64,000 nt of DNA, taken from the NCBI RefSeq assembly GCF_011059185.1, contig NZ_JAALFE010000009.1:62001-126000 (forward strand). The letters are read 5' to 3'. The notes under the pieces are model-generated. The model ran no database searches. It had not been told where the DNA came from and saw nothing but the letters and a program-made list of their open reading frames with translations. The position numbers and the translations under genes were made by a program. This document shows positions 7,481 to 15,505 of the stretch, piece after piece. The DNA comes from Paragemmobacter kunshanensis. GTDB taxonomy: Bacteria; Pseudomonadota; Alphaproteobacteria; Rhodobacterales; Rhodobacteraceae. The first letter of the stretch is position 1; every line of letters starts with the position of its first letter.

Positions 7481-10251
7481 TGGGACAGCCGAGGGTCGAG
7501 ACGTCGCGACAGGTTTCGGACGAGGTGCGGAAGACCACCTGCTACATGTGCGCCTGCCGCTGCGGGATCAATGTGCATCTGACGAGCGGCAAGGTCACCT
7601 ATATCGAGGGGAACCGCGACCATCCGGTGAACAAGGGGGTTCTCTGCGCCAAGGGGGCGTCGGGGATCATGCAGGTGACGGCGCCGTCGCGTCTGCGCGC
7701 GCCGCTACGGCGGGTGGGGCCGCGCGGGTCGGGGGCGTTCGAGGAGATCACGTGGGAGGAGGCGCTGGAGACGGCGGTTTCGTGGTTGAAGCCGCTGCGG
7801 GAGGAGGCGCCGGAGAAGCTGGCCTTCTTTACCGGGCGGGATCAGAGCCAGAGTTTCACGGGCTGGTGGGCGCAACAGTTTGGCACGCCGAATTATGCCG
7901 CCCACGGGGGGTTCTGTTCCGTCAACATGGCGGCGGCGGGGATTTATACGATCGGGGGGGCGTTCTGGGAATTCGGGCAGCCGGATTGGGCGCATACGAA
8001 GCTTTTCGTGCTGTTCGGGGTGGCGGAGGACCATGACAGCAATCCCATCAAGATCGGCATCGGCAAGCTGAAGGCGCGGGGGGCGAAGGTCATTGGCGTG
8101 AACCCGGTGCGGACGGGGTATAATGCGGTTGCGGATGAGTGGGTGGGGATCACGCCCGGTACGGATGGGCTGCTGATCCTGTCGCTGATCCATTGCCTGC
8201 TGGAGGCGGGGAAGATCGACCTTGATTACCTTGCGCGGTGGACGAATGCGCCTTTGCTGGTGAATTCGGCGGAAGGGCCGGAGAAGGGGCTTATCCTGAA
8301 GAATGCCGAAAGCCAGCCCTTCGTCATCGACAAGCGGACGGGGATGCCTGCGCCTTGGGACGGGGCGGGGGTGCAGCCGGACCTTGGGGCGGTGTGGCAG
8401 GGGCATCGGACGGTGTTCCAGCATATGGCGGAGCGGTATCTGTCCGAGGACTACGCGCCGGAGGCGGTGGCCGCGCGCTGTGGCGTGCCTGCGGGGCGGA
8501 TACGGGCGCTGGCGGCCGAGATGGCGCGGGTGGCGTTCGACGAGGCGTTCGAGTTGCCGGTGGAATGGGTGGATTTCCGGGGGGACCGTCATGCCAGCAT
8601 GACGGGGCGGCCTGTTTCCTTTCACGCGATGCGGGGGATTTCGGCGCATTCGAACGGGTTCCAGACGGCCCGCGCGCTGCATCTGTTGCAGATCCTGCTG
8701 GGGACGGTGGAGGTGCCGGGGGGATACCGGTTGAAGCCGCCCTATCCCAAGCCCGTGGAGGCGCATCCGACGCCGCATTTCGTGGCGGCGCCGGGGAAGC
8801 CTTTGAGCGGGCCTCACCTCGGCTATGTGCGGGGGCCGGAGAACCTGGCGCTGAAGGAGGACGGGACGCCCTGGCGGATCGACAAGGGGTTTACCTGGGA
8901 GAACCCGTTTTCCGCGCATGGGTTGATGCATATGGTCATCCCCAATGCCCATGCGGGGGACCCTTACAAGGTGGATACGCTGTTCCTCTATATGGCGAAC
9001 ATGTCGTGGAATTCGTCGATGAATTCGGCGCGCGTCATGGAGATGCTGACGGACAAGGGGGAGGACGGGGAATATGTGATCCCGCGCATCATCTATTCGG
9101 ACGCCTATGCGTCGGAGATGGTGGCCTATGCCGATCTGATCCTGCCGGATACGACCTATCTGGAGCGGCATGATTGTATCAGCCTTCTGGATCGCCCGAT
9201 ATCCGAGCCGGATGCGGCGGGGGATGCGATTCGCTGGCCTGTGGTGGAGCCGGATCGTGATGTGCGGGGGTTCCAGTCGGTGCTGCTGGACCTTGGGGTG
9301 CGGCTGGGCCTGCCGGGGATGGTGAACCCGGATGGGACGGCGAAGTTCAAGGATTATGCGGATTATATGGTGAACCATATCCGGCGGCCCGGTGTGGGGC
9401 CGCTGATCGGCTTCCGGGGCGCGGATGGGGCTGCCGAGGGGCGGGGCGAGGCGAACCCCGACCAGTTGGCGCGCTATATCGAGAATGGCGGTTTCTATCA
9501 GGCGCATGTGCCGGAGGGGGCGGCCTATATGAAGCCGTGGAATGCCGCCTATCAGGACTGGGCGGTGGCGACGTCCTTCTATGAAACACCGCAGCCCTAT
9601 CTGTTTTCGATCTGGTCGGAGCCGATGCGGAAGTTCCAGCTGGCGGCCGAGGGGCAGGGGTTCCTGCAACCCCCCGATCACCTGCGGGAGCGGTTGAAGC
9701 TGGCGATGGATCCGTTGCCTGTCTGGTACGCGCCCTTCGGGGAGGAGGCGGGGGAGGATTTCCCCGTCCATGCGATCACCCAGCGGCCCATGGCGATGTA
9801 TCATAGCTGGGGGTCGCAGAATGCGTGGCTGCGGCAGATTCACGGGAAGAATTACCTCTATGTCCCGACCGCGATCTGGGAGGGGCAGGGGTTCGAGGAG
9901 GGGGACTATGCGCGGGTGACCTCTCCGACTGGCGAGATCGTGGTGCCTGTGGCGCATATGGCGGCCTTGAACAGGGACACGGTCTGGACGTGGAACGCGA
10001 TCGGCAAGCGGCGGGGGGCCTGGGCGCTGGATGAAGGCGCGGCGGAGGCCAATCAGGGGTTCCTTTTGAACCACCTGATTTCGGAAGTGCTGCCGGGGGC
10101 GGGGCGGGTGTCCAATTCGGACCCGGTGACGGGGCAGGCGGCCTGGTTCGATCTGCGGGTGCGAGTGGAGCGGGTGGGGCCGCGCGACGTGGCGGAGCCG
10201 GTGTTCGATACGCTGCCGCGCGTGGTGCCGAAGGGGAGGGGGCGGGCGTGA
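7480..10251 (+). CDS. soeA: Sulfite dehydrogenase (quinone), molybdopterin subunit
   Basis: A 923-residue molybdo-bis-MGD oxidoreductase of the DMSO reductase/polysulfide reductase type. An N-terminal [4Fe-4S] motif is formed by Cys21, Cys24, Cys28 and Cys56. There is no twin-arginine signal before it, so the subunit stays in the cytoplasm, as in SoeABC, which oxidises sulfite to sulfate and passes electrons to quinone. The start at 7480 overlaps the ackA stop. An iron-sulfur subunit and a membrane anchor follow, after a 130-nt gap filled with hairpin repeats. Tetrathionate, polysulfide and DMSO reductases are related; the taurine/Xsc context makes sulfite the best substrate. Confidence 0.88.
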   Translation: MGQPRVETSRQVSDEVRKTTCYMCACRCGINVHLTSGKVTYIEGNRDHPVNKGVLCAKGASGIMQVTAPSRLRAPLRRVGPRGSGAFEEITWEEALETAVSWLKPLREEAPEKLAFFTGRDQSQSFTGWWAQQFGTPNYAAHGGFCSVNMAAAGIYTIGGAFWEFGQPDWAHTKLFVLFGVAEDHDSNPIKIGIGKLKARGAKVIGVNPVRTGYNAVADEWVGITPGTDGLLILSLIHCLLEAGKIDLDYLARWTNAPLLVNSAEGPEKGLILKNAESQPFVIDKRTGMPAPWDGAGVQPDLGAVWQGHRTVFQHMAERYLSEDYAPEAVAARCGVPAGRIRALAAEMARVAFDEAFELPVEWVDFRGDRHASMTGRPVSFHAMRGISAHSNGFQTARALHLLQILLGTVEVPGGYRLKPPYPKPVEAHPTPHFVAAPGKPLSGPHLGYVRGPENLALKEDGTPWRIDKGFTWENPFSAHGLMHMVIPNAHAGDPYKVDTLFLYMANMSWNSSMNSARVMEMLTDKGEDGEYVIPRIIYSDAYASEMVAYADLILPDTTYLERHDCISLLDRPISEPDAAGDAIRWPVVEPDRDVRGFQSVLLDLGVRLGLPGMVNPDGTAKFKDYADYMVNHIRRPGVGPLIGFRGADGAAEGRGEANPDQLARYIENGGFYQAHVPEGAAYMKPWNAAYQDWAVATSFYETPQPYLFSIWSEPMRKFQLAAEGQGFLQPPDHLRERLKLAMDPLPVWYAPFGEEAGEDFPVHAITQRPMAMYHSWGSQNAWLRQIHGKNYLYVPTAIWEGQGFEEGDYARVTSPTGEIVVPVAHMAALNRDTVWTWNAIGKRRGAWALDEGAAEANQGFLLNHLISEVLPGAGRVSNSDPVTGQAAWFDLRVRVERVGPRDVAEPVFDTLPRVVPKGRGRA

Positions 10252-10256
10252 GGAAG

Positions 10257-10371
10257 GCGAAAACTGACGCAGCTTTCGCGTCGAATTCTGACGCAGAATT
10301 CGGGGAGCGGACCTTCGGTCCGCTTTCGGAATTTGTGTCAAATTCCGCGCCGTTTTCTGCGTCAGAAAACG
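10257..10371. repeat. Array of five consecutive hairpins in the soeA-soeB gap
   Basis: Hairpins lie at 10257-10279 (9 of 10 bp), 10282-10302 (9 bp, loop ACG), 10306-10324 (8 bp, loop TTC), 10327-10347 (9 bp, loop TGT) and 10351-10371 (9 bp, loop CGT). All but the third close on CTG-NNN-CAG or TTG-NNN-CAA. The first two carry the ACG loop and the last two the complementary orientation, so the whole array is an inverted pair. A matching array is at 15254-15375. Confidence 0.85.
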
Positions 10372-10381
10372 GGGGCCGGGC

Positions 10382-11119
10382 ATGACGGGATTGCCGGAGC
10401 GGACGGAGAAAAAGCTGGGTCTGGTGATCGACCTGGATACCTGCGTGGGCTGTCACGCCTGCGTGACCGCCTGCAAGGGGTGGAACGATCAGGGTTATGG
10501 CGCGCCGCTGTCGGATCAGAACCCCTATGGGGCGGATCCTTCGGGGACTTTCCTCAACCGGGTTCACAGCTATGCCGTGCAACCTGATGAGATGCCTGCG
10601 CAGATCATCAATTTTCCCCGGTCCTGCCTGCATTGCGAGGAGGCGCCCTGTGTCACCGTCTGCCCGACGGGGGCGAGCTACAAGCGGGCCGAGGATGGCA
10701 TCGTCCTGGTGAACGAGGATGCCTGCATCGGCTGCGGGCTGTGTGCCTGGGCCTGCCCCTATGGCGCGCGGGAACTGGATCAGGCGGCGGGGGTGATGAA
10801 GAAATGCACGCTTTGCGTGGACCGGATCTATAACGAGGCCCTGCCGGAAGAGGACCGGGAGCCTGCCTGCGTGCGCACCTGCCCCACCGGGGCGCGGCAT
10901 TTCGGGGATTTCGCCGATCCCGAAAGCAAGGTGAGCCGCCTGACGGCGGAGCGCGAGGGGTTTGTGCTGATGCCGGGGATGGGGACGAAGCCGGTGAACC
11001 GCTATCTGCCGCCGCGCCGGAAGGACCGGCCGGAAGAGGCGAGCCTGCTTGCGCCGCTGCTTGACATCCGGGCCGGCGGGCTGGCGGGATGGCTGGACCG
11101 CGTTCTGGGGAAGATCTGA
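10382..11119 (+). CDS. soeB: Sulfite dehydrogenase iron-sulfur subunit
   Basis: A 245-residue ferredoxin-type electron transfer subunit with four cysteine clusters: CVGCHACVTAC near residue 20, CLHCEEAPCVTVCP near 82, CIGCGLCAWACP near 115, and KKCTLC with ACVRTCP near 140-170. This four-cluster DmsB/PsrB pattern passes electrons from the molybdenum subunit to the membrane anchor. It starts at 10382, right after the hairpin array, and its stop is directly followed by the soeC start. No signal peptide, in keeping with a cytoplasmic complex. Confidence 0.9.
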   Translation: MTGLPERTEKKLGLVIDLDTCVGCHACVTACKGWNDQGYGAPLSDQNPYGADPSGTFLNRVHSYAVQPDEMPAQIINFPRSCLHCEEAPCVTVCPTGASYKRAEDGIVLVNEDACIGCGLCAWACPYGARELDQAAGVMKKCTLCVDRIYNEALPEEDREPACVRTCPTGARHFGDFADPESKVSRLTAEREGFVLMPGMGTKPVNRYLPPRRKDRPEEASLLAPLLDIRAGGLAGWLDRVLGKI

Positions 11120-12055
11120 ATGCATCCGGCACCTTCCGTCATCCTGTTCACTGTCCTGTCGGGGGCGGGGTTCGGTTTTCTGGCGCTGCTGGGGGTCTTC
11201 GGGGCCTCGGGCACGGCGGCCTTCTTCCTGTGGGGGCTGGGCTACGGGATGGCGGTGGCGGGGCTGGTGTCATCGGCCTTTCACCTGGGCAATCCGCGGC
11301 GGGCGCTACTGGCCTTCACGCAATGGCGGACAAGCTGGCTGTCGCGCGAGGCCTGGGCTTCGGTCATCGCGCTGGGGCTGTTTGCGCCGCAGGCTTTGGC
11401 GGATTGGCTGGGGTTTGACTGGGGGCAGGGCTTCTGGGGGCAGGGCTTCTGGGGGCGGGGCTTCGGGATCGCGGGGGCGGTGATGGCGGGGGTGACGGTC
11501 TTTGCCTCGGCCATGATCTATGCGCAGATCCGGGCGGTGCCGCGCTGGCATCACTGGACGGTGCCGCTGGTCTTTCTGGCCTATTGGGCGACGGGGGGGG
11601 TGGTGCTGGCTGGGGTGGCGCCGCTGGCGCTGCCGGCGCTGTGCGTGCTGGGGGGGGTGCTGGCGCTGCACTGGCATTTCGGGCGGCATGCCTTTGCGCG
11701 GGCGGCGGAGACGATGGAAAGCGCCACGGGCCTTGGCCGGATCGGGGCGGTGTCGGTCTTTGAGCAGCCGCATACGGGCGGGAATTACCTGCTGCGCGAG
11801 ATGATCCATGTGGTGGGGCGCAAGCATGCCGAAAGGGTGCGGATGATCGCCATGGTCTGTTCGGTGATGCTGCCTGCCATGGCGCTGGCCTGGCTGGGCG
11901 GGGTGACGGGGGCGGTGCTGGCGGCGCTGACGCATCTCCTGGGCGCGCTGGCGCAGCGCTGGCTGTTCTTTGCCGAGGCCGAGCATGTGGTGGGGCTTTA
12001 CTACGGGCAGCGGGGGGCGGGGGTGGCCTCTGGTTCGGGGGGCCGCGCGCGCTAG
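11120..12055 (+). CDS. soeC: Sulfite dehydrogenase membrane anchor (DmsC-type)
   Basis: A 311-residue polytopic membrane protein of the DmsC family, with about eight hydrophobic helices spread from residue 6 to 295. It begins with HPAPSVILFTVLSGAGFGFLAL and is expected to bind quinone and hold SoeAB at the cytoplasmic face. It directly abuts soeB with no gap. A repeated GFWGQGFWG segment around residues 101-112 comes from a short tandem DNA repeat (GGGGCAGGGCTTCTG, 11422-11460), a local oddity in a loop. The next gene begins 24 nt later. Confidence 0.85.
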   Translation: MHPAPSVILFTVLSGAGFGFLALLGVFGASGTAAFFLWGLGYGMAVAGLVSSAFHLGNPRRALLAFTQWRTSWLSREAWASVIALGLFAPQALADWLGFDWGQGFWGQGFWGRGFGIAGAVMAGVTVFASAMIYAQIRAVPRWHHWTVPLVFLAYWATGGVVLAGVAPLALPALCVLGGVLALHWHFGRHAFARAAETMESATGLGRIGAVSVFEQPHTGGNYLLREMIHVVGRKHAERVRMIAMVCSVMLPAMALAWLGGVTGAVLAALTHLLGALAQRWLFFAEAEHVVGLYYGQRGAGVASGSGGRAR

Positions 12056-12079
12056 CTTTGCCTGCGGAGGCCCGCGCCC

Positions 12080-12763
12080 ATGTTCATCCTGACGCCCGAG
12101 ACGATCTGGAACCCCCATGTGCTGGAGATGCGGCAGGTGCCGCGCCGCGTCTTTGGCCGGGTGATGATCTTTCCGCGCCGGATGGCGGGGGTCGGGGGGG
12201 CGGGGATCGGGCTGTGGCTGCGGCTGATCTTCGAGGTGGAGGTGCTGCGCTATCTGGTGGCGCTGGTGCCCTTTCTGCTGGGGGCGGTGCTGTTTCCACG
12301 CTATGCGCTGGCCATCGCGCAGGCGCCGCTGCCGATGCTGATCGTGATCTATTTCGTGGAGGCGAAGCTGCTCAGGCTGAGCCGGGCGCGGGCGAAGGCG
12401 CTGGCCAGCGCGGCCGAGGTGGAGCGGGGGATGGACCTGCTGCGCCTGCGGGCGGTGGCGGTGCTGTCGAAGCTTGCGGCGGGGCGGGGGCTGGCGGAGG
12501 GGCGGCTGCATCTGGTGGTGGAACAGTCGGAGATCTGGCGGATGCCGCCCCTGACGCTGGTTTCGGTGCAGGCGGAGGCGGGGCCCGAGGTGCTGGCCCT
12601 GTCAGAGGCGGAGCGGGCGCTGGTGGCGGGGCTGTTCGATGCGGATTTCACCGAGCGCGATCTGTTGCGGATCAACCTGGCTTCGGGCGACTGCCTGCGC
12701 GATGTGGCCTTTGATGTGCGGGGCGTGTCGGCCCATGCGCGGCTGGCGGCGCTGATCGGTTAG
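12080..12763 (+). CDS. Hypothetical membrane-associated protein downstream of soeC
   Basis: A 227-residue protein I do not recognise. Residues about 35-80 contain one or two hydrophobic segments (GIGLWLRLIF, YLVALVPFLLGAVLF), followed by PMLIVIYFVEAKLLRL. The C-terminal 130 residues are soluble, with alternating charged helices. The start at 12080 follows GCGGAGG. It lies 24 nt behind soeC on the same strand, so it may be co-transcribed with the sulfite oxidation genes. Its stop overlaps the stop of the convergent VWA gene. A role in assembly of the complex is only a guess from position. Confidence 0.6.
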   Translation: MFILTPETIWNPHVLEMRQVPRRVFGRVMIFPRRMAGVGGAGIGLWLRLIFEVEVLRYLVALVPFLLGAVLFPRYALAIAQAPLPMLIVIYFVEAKLLRLSRARAKALASAAEVERGMDLLRLRAVAVLSKLAAGRGLAEGRLHLVVEQSEIWRMPPLTLVSVQAEAGPEVLALSEAERALVAGLFDADFTERDLLRINLASGDCLRDVAFDVRGVSAHARLAALIG

Positions 12764-14010
12764 CGGGAGAGGTCGAGCAGGGTTCCCCAATCCGGGCGCG
12801 GCGCGTGGCGGGCGTCGGGGACGGCCCAGATGACGGGGAAGCGCGGTCTGGGGGGGAGGGGGGCCTCGAGATCCGTCAGCACGATTAGGAGGGAGGGGCC
12901 GAGGGCCGCCGCCTGCGCGAAGGCGGGGGCGAAGGCGGTGCCGCCGCCGCGCGGGGCATCCAGCGCGCGCAGTTGCGCCATGGCGGTGGCGGGATGGAGC
13001 CGGACCGGCGGGGCGGGGGCGTCGTCGAAGGGGATGAGGTGGGTTTCGGCCCCGCTGCGGCGGGCGATGGCCGCAACCTCGGCCATCAGGAGCGCGAGGG
13101 CATCATCGGTGAGGCTGCTGGAGGTATCGAGCGCGATCACCACGCGGGGGGCGGGGGCATGGCGGGCGAGGCCCGGCTGGAAGGCGGGTTCGGGGGTGCC
13201 TGTCGCCAGCGACTCGGCCATGGCGGCGATGAAGGGGCGGGCCGGGCGGCGATGGGTGGGGGTGGGCCGGTCCAGCGTGGCACGGGTGAGGAGGCGGCGC
13301 AGGATCACCTCCCACGGGGTTTCGGGGCTGGGGATATCGGCAAGGCGCAGGTTGGCGGCGCCGATGCCGCGCCCGGCAAGGCGGCCTGCCTCCAGCGCGC
13401 GGGAGAGGTGGCGGTGCCAGTCGGCATCGGTCCTTGTTTCGGCGCTGTCGGCGGGGCCGGCATCGGGTTTGACATCGGGCTGGAAGCCCTGCGCGGTGGC
13501 ATGGGCAAGGGCGCGGGATTGCGCGTCGCCGCCCGCGCCTTGGCTGGTGTCGCGCAGGCGGTGATAGAGGCGGTCCACGTCCCAATCGGCCAGCGCCTGG
13601 CGGGGGGCGGCGGCCGTGTCAAGCGCGCTGGCCAGAAGGCCCGTCAGGGTGAGGGCGGGGCGGGGGATCGCATAGCCCGCGACGAGAAGGGTTTCGTTCA
13701 CGATGGCATCGGCGGCGATCTGCCAGAGGCGGGGATCGAAGCGGTCGCCCATGCGCAGCGCGAGATTGGCAAGGCGGGGCGAGTGGCGCAGCGCCACATG
13801 CAGGATGTGATGGGCGGCGAGGCCCATCTGTTCATGCCGGGGGAGGGTGGCGAATTCGGGGCCGTAATGGATGGTCTGGCCCGTCGTCTCGGCGGCTGGC
13901 CCATGGTCGCGGTCGCGGTGATCGCACCAGAGGGCGAGTGCGGCCATGGCCGGATCCTGTTCATTGAGCGCGCGGAGCGCGGTGGTGGCGCGGGCGCTGT
14001 GGCGTGTCAT
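12760..14010 (-). CDS. VWA-domain protein with DUF2201-like metallopeptidase N-terminus
   Basis: A 416-residue protein with two parts. The N-terminal half has the zinc-binding-like motif HHILHVALRH (about residue 67), typical of the DUF2201 putative metallopeptidase domain. The C-terminal part begins near residue 285 with VIALDTSSSLTDD, a MIDAS motif (DxSxS) of a VWA-like domain. Such proteins work with MoxR-type ATPases, and a MoxR gene lies 24 nt upstream on the same strand, so the pair is probably one operon. Family knowledge suggests a chaperone-like or metal-insertion role, but no client is encoded next to it. Start at 14010. Confidence 0.8.
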   Translation of the reverse strand: MTRHSARATTALRALNEQDPAMAALALWCDHRDRDHGPAAETTGQTIHYGPEFATLPRHEQMGLAAHHILHVALRHSPRLANLALRMGDRFDPRLWQIAADAIVNETLLVAGYAIPRPALTLTGLLASALDTAAAPRQALADWDVDRLYHRLRDTSQGAGGDAQSRALAHATAQGFQPDVKPDAGPADSAETRTDADWHRHLSRALEAGRLAGRGIGAANLRLADIPSPETPWEVILRRLLTRATLDRPTPTHRRPARPFIAAMAESLATGTPEPAFQPGLARHAPAPRVVIALDTSSSLTDDALALLMAEVAAIARRSGAETHLIPFDDAPAPPVRLHPATAMAQLRALDAPRGGGTAFAPAFAQAAALGPSLLIVLTDLEAPLPPRPRFPVIWAVPDARHAPRPDWGTLLDLSR

Positions 14011-14034
14011 TCCTGCCCCATCATTCGGGCCCCA

Positions 14035-15153
14035 TCATTCAAGACCCTGGGCCTGCCGCTCGGCCCGGTATTCGGCATAGGCGGCGGAGCTGCGGAAGGC
14101 CTCGGTGAGGCCCGTGGTCAGGGCCTTCTGGATGAGGAGTTCGAAGCCGTGGGTGCAAAGCTCGGCCAGGGGAAGGCGGGCGAAGGGGGCATCGGGGCGC
14201 AGGCGGGGCAGGTGGCGGAGGTCGGCCATCACCTCGATCACCTTTGGCAGGCTGGCGGCGTCGGCGGCGCCGATCAGGGCATAGGTGAGGGCGGTGAGGC
14301 CGGTCATCGTCTGGGGGTAGAGGTCGGGGCGCTTTGCCTTTGAGGCCTCCAGCAGGTCGGCCACCTGGACGGTGGCGGCGATTTCTTCGGCCACCAGCAG
14401 GAATTCGGCGGCGGCGGCATCGCCGATGGTGCCCGCGATCATGGGGGCGCGGAGGCGGGGATCGGGGATGGCCTTGAGGATATCCGAGACGCGGACCCAG
14501 GAGCGGGGGGTGCAGGCGATGGTGAGGCCGCGGCGCAGCGCGTCTTCGGAATTTTCCAAGAGGTCGGGGCGGGTGCGGATGAAGGTGATGACGGCGGGGT
14601 GAAGGTTGCGCGGGACGGCATAACGGGCGAGCCAATCCGCAGGCTCGGCCCTGATATGGAGGTGGATCAGGCGGTCGGCCAGCGCGGTGCCCATCTCATA
14701 GGCAACCGCGCCGTCATCAGTGCCATTGCCGGCGGCGACGAGGAAGCAGGAGGCGGGGAGGTGGTGGCGGCCGACGCGGCGTTCCTGAAGGAGGCCATAG
14801 ACCGTGGGTTGCAGGCTGGGGGCGGCGGCGGTGAGTTCGTCGAGGAAGAGGATGGCGGGGCGGGCGGGATCATCCGGCAGGTCTTCGGGGCGATACCAGA
14901 CGGTGCGGCGGGTGGCGTGGTCGTAGAAGGGCAGGCCGCGCAGGTCCTGCGGTTCGATCGTGGTGAGGCGCAGGTCGTAGAGTTGCGCGCCGGTTTCAGC
15001 CGCGAGTTGGGCCACGATGTCGGATTTGCCGATGCCGGGGCGGCCATGCAGCATCCAGGCGGCGGTGAGGGTGCCTGATCCCTGCGCGGCATGGGCGGCC
15101 CGGAGGAGGGCGAGCGCCTCGCCGGCCGAAACGGGGGCGGTGTTCACGGTCAT
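14035..15153 (-). CDS. MoxR-family AAA+ ATPase
   Basis: A 372-residue AAA+ ATPase. The Walker A-like segment is LHGRPGIGKSDIVAQLA near residue 35, Walker B is AILFLDELTAA near 98, and a sensor-type segment FLVAAGNGTDD follows. The start at 15153 is chosen because the region upstream, although open, is the hairpin-repeat DNA and has no coding character. It is followed after 24 nt by the VWA/DUF2201 gene, its likely partner. MoxR ATPases act as cytoplasmic chaperones for complex assembly or activation. Confidence 0.85.
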   Translation of the reverse strand: MTVNTAPVSAGEALALLRAAHAAQGSGTLTAAWMLHGRPGIGKSDIVAQLAAETGAQLYDLRLTTIEPQDLRGLPFYDHATRRTVWYRPEDLPDDPARPAILFLDELTAAAPSLQPTVYGLLQERRVGRHHLPASCFLVAAGNGTDDGAVAYEMGTALADRLIHLHIRAEPADWLARYAVPRNLHPAVITFIRTRPDLLENSEDALRRGLTIACTPRSWVRVSDILKAIPDPRLRAPMIAGTIGDAAAAEFLLVAEEIAATVQVADLLEASKAKRPDLYPQTMTGLTALTYALIGAADAASLPKVIEVMADLRHLPRLRPDAPFARLPLAELCTHGFELLIQKALTTGLTEAFRSSAAYAEYRAERQAQGLE

Positions 15154-15253
15154 GGCGGGCCTTCCTGCGTGCTGTCCCGGGCCAGAGCCTAGCGGGCGGC
15201 GGGCATTCGGCAAGGTGGGGGCGGTTGTCCTTGGGCGGGGGGCGGCTGGGGAG

Positions 15254-15375
15254 GCGATTTCTGACGCAGAAATCGCGCCGAATTCTGACGCAGAATTCGG
15301 GGGGAAAGCCTGGGCGCAAAGGTCGGGGGGCGGAATTTGCGTCAAATTCCGTGCCGTTTTCTGTGCCAGAAAACG
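15254..15375. repeat. Second array of CTG-ACG-CAG hairpins
   Basis: Four perfect hairpins lie at 15254-15276 (10 bp), 15279-15299 (9 bp), 15331-15351 (9 bp) and 15355-15375 (9 bp). The second hairpin is identical over 21 nt to that at 10282-10302. The first has different stem bases but full pairing, meaning compensatory change. The array sits in the 352-nt gap between the MoxR start and the TSUP start; the rest of that gap shows GC-rich direct repeats (GGGGCGGTTGTCCTTGGGCGG at about 15218 and 15418) and no gene. Confidence 0.85.
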
Positions 15376-15505
15376 GGGAGGCGCGACGGTGATGTGTTCG
15401 TCGGGCAAGAGGATGGCGGGGCGGTTGTCCTTGGGCGGGGGGCGGCCTAAGACTGGGGCATGCGGGCCTGCGGAGGGCGGGCCGGGCGGGAAGGGATTCG
15501 CGGAT

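Noticed and set aside
7705-10383. Minus-strand open frame of 892 codons opposite soeA
   Set aside because: Antisense shadow of a clear molybdopterin enzyme; composition is Arg/Pro/His-rich with no motif.
14011-14040. Tandem CCCCATCATTC units between the VWA and MoxR genes as an operator
   Set aside because: Two short copies in a 24-nt intra-operon gap are more easily explained as a local duplication around the start codon.
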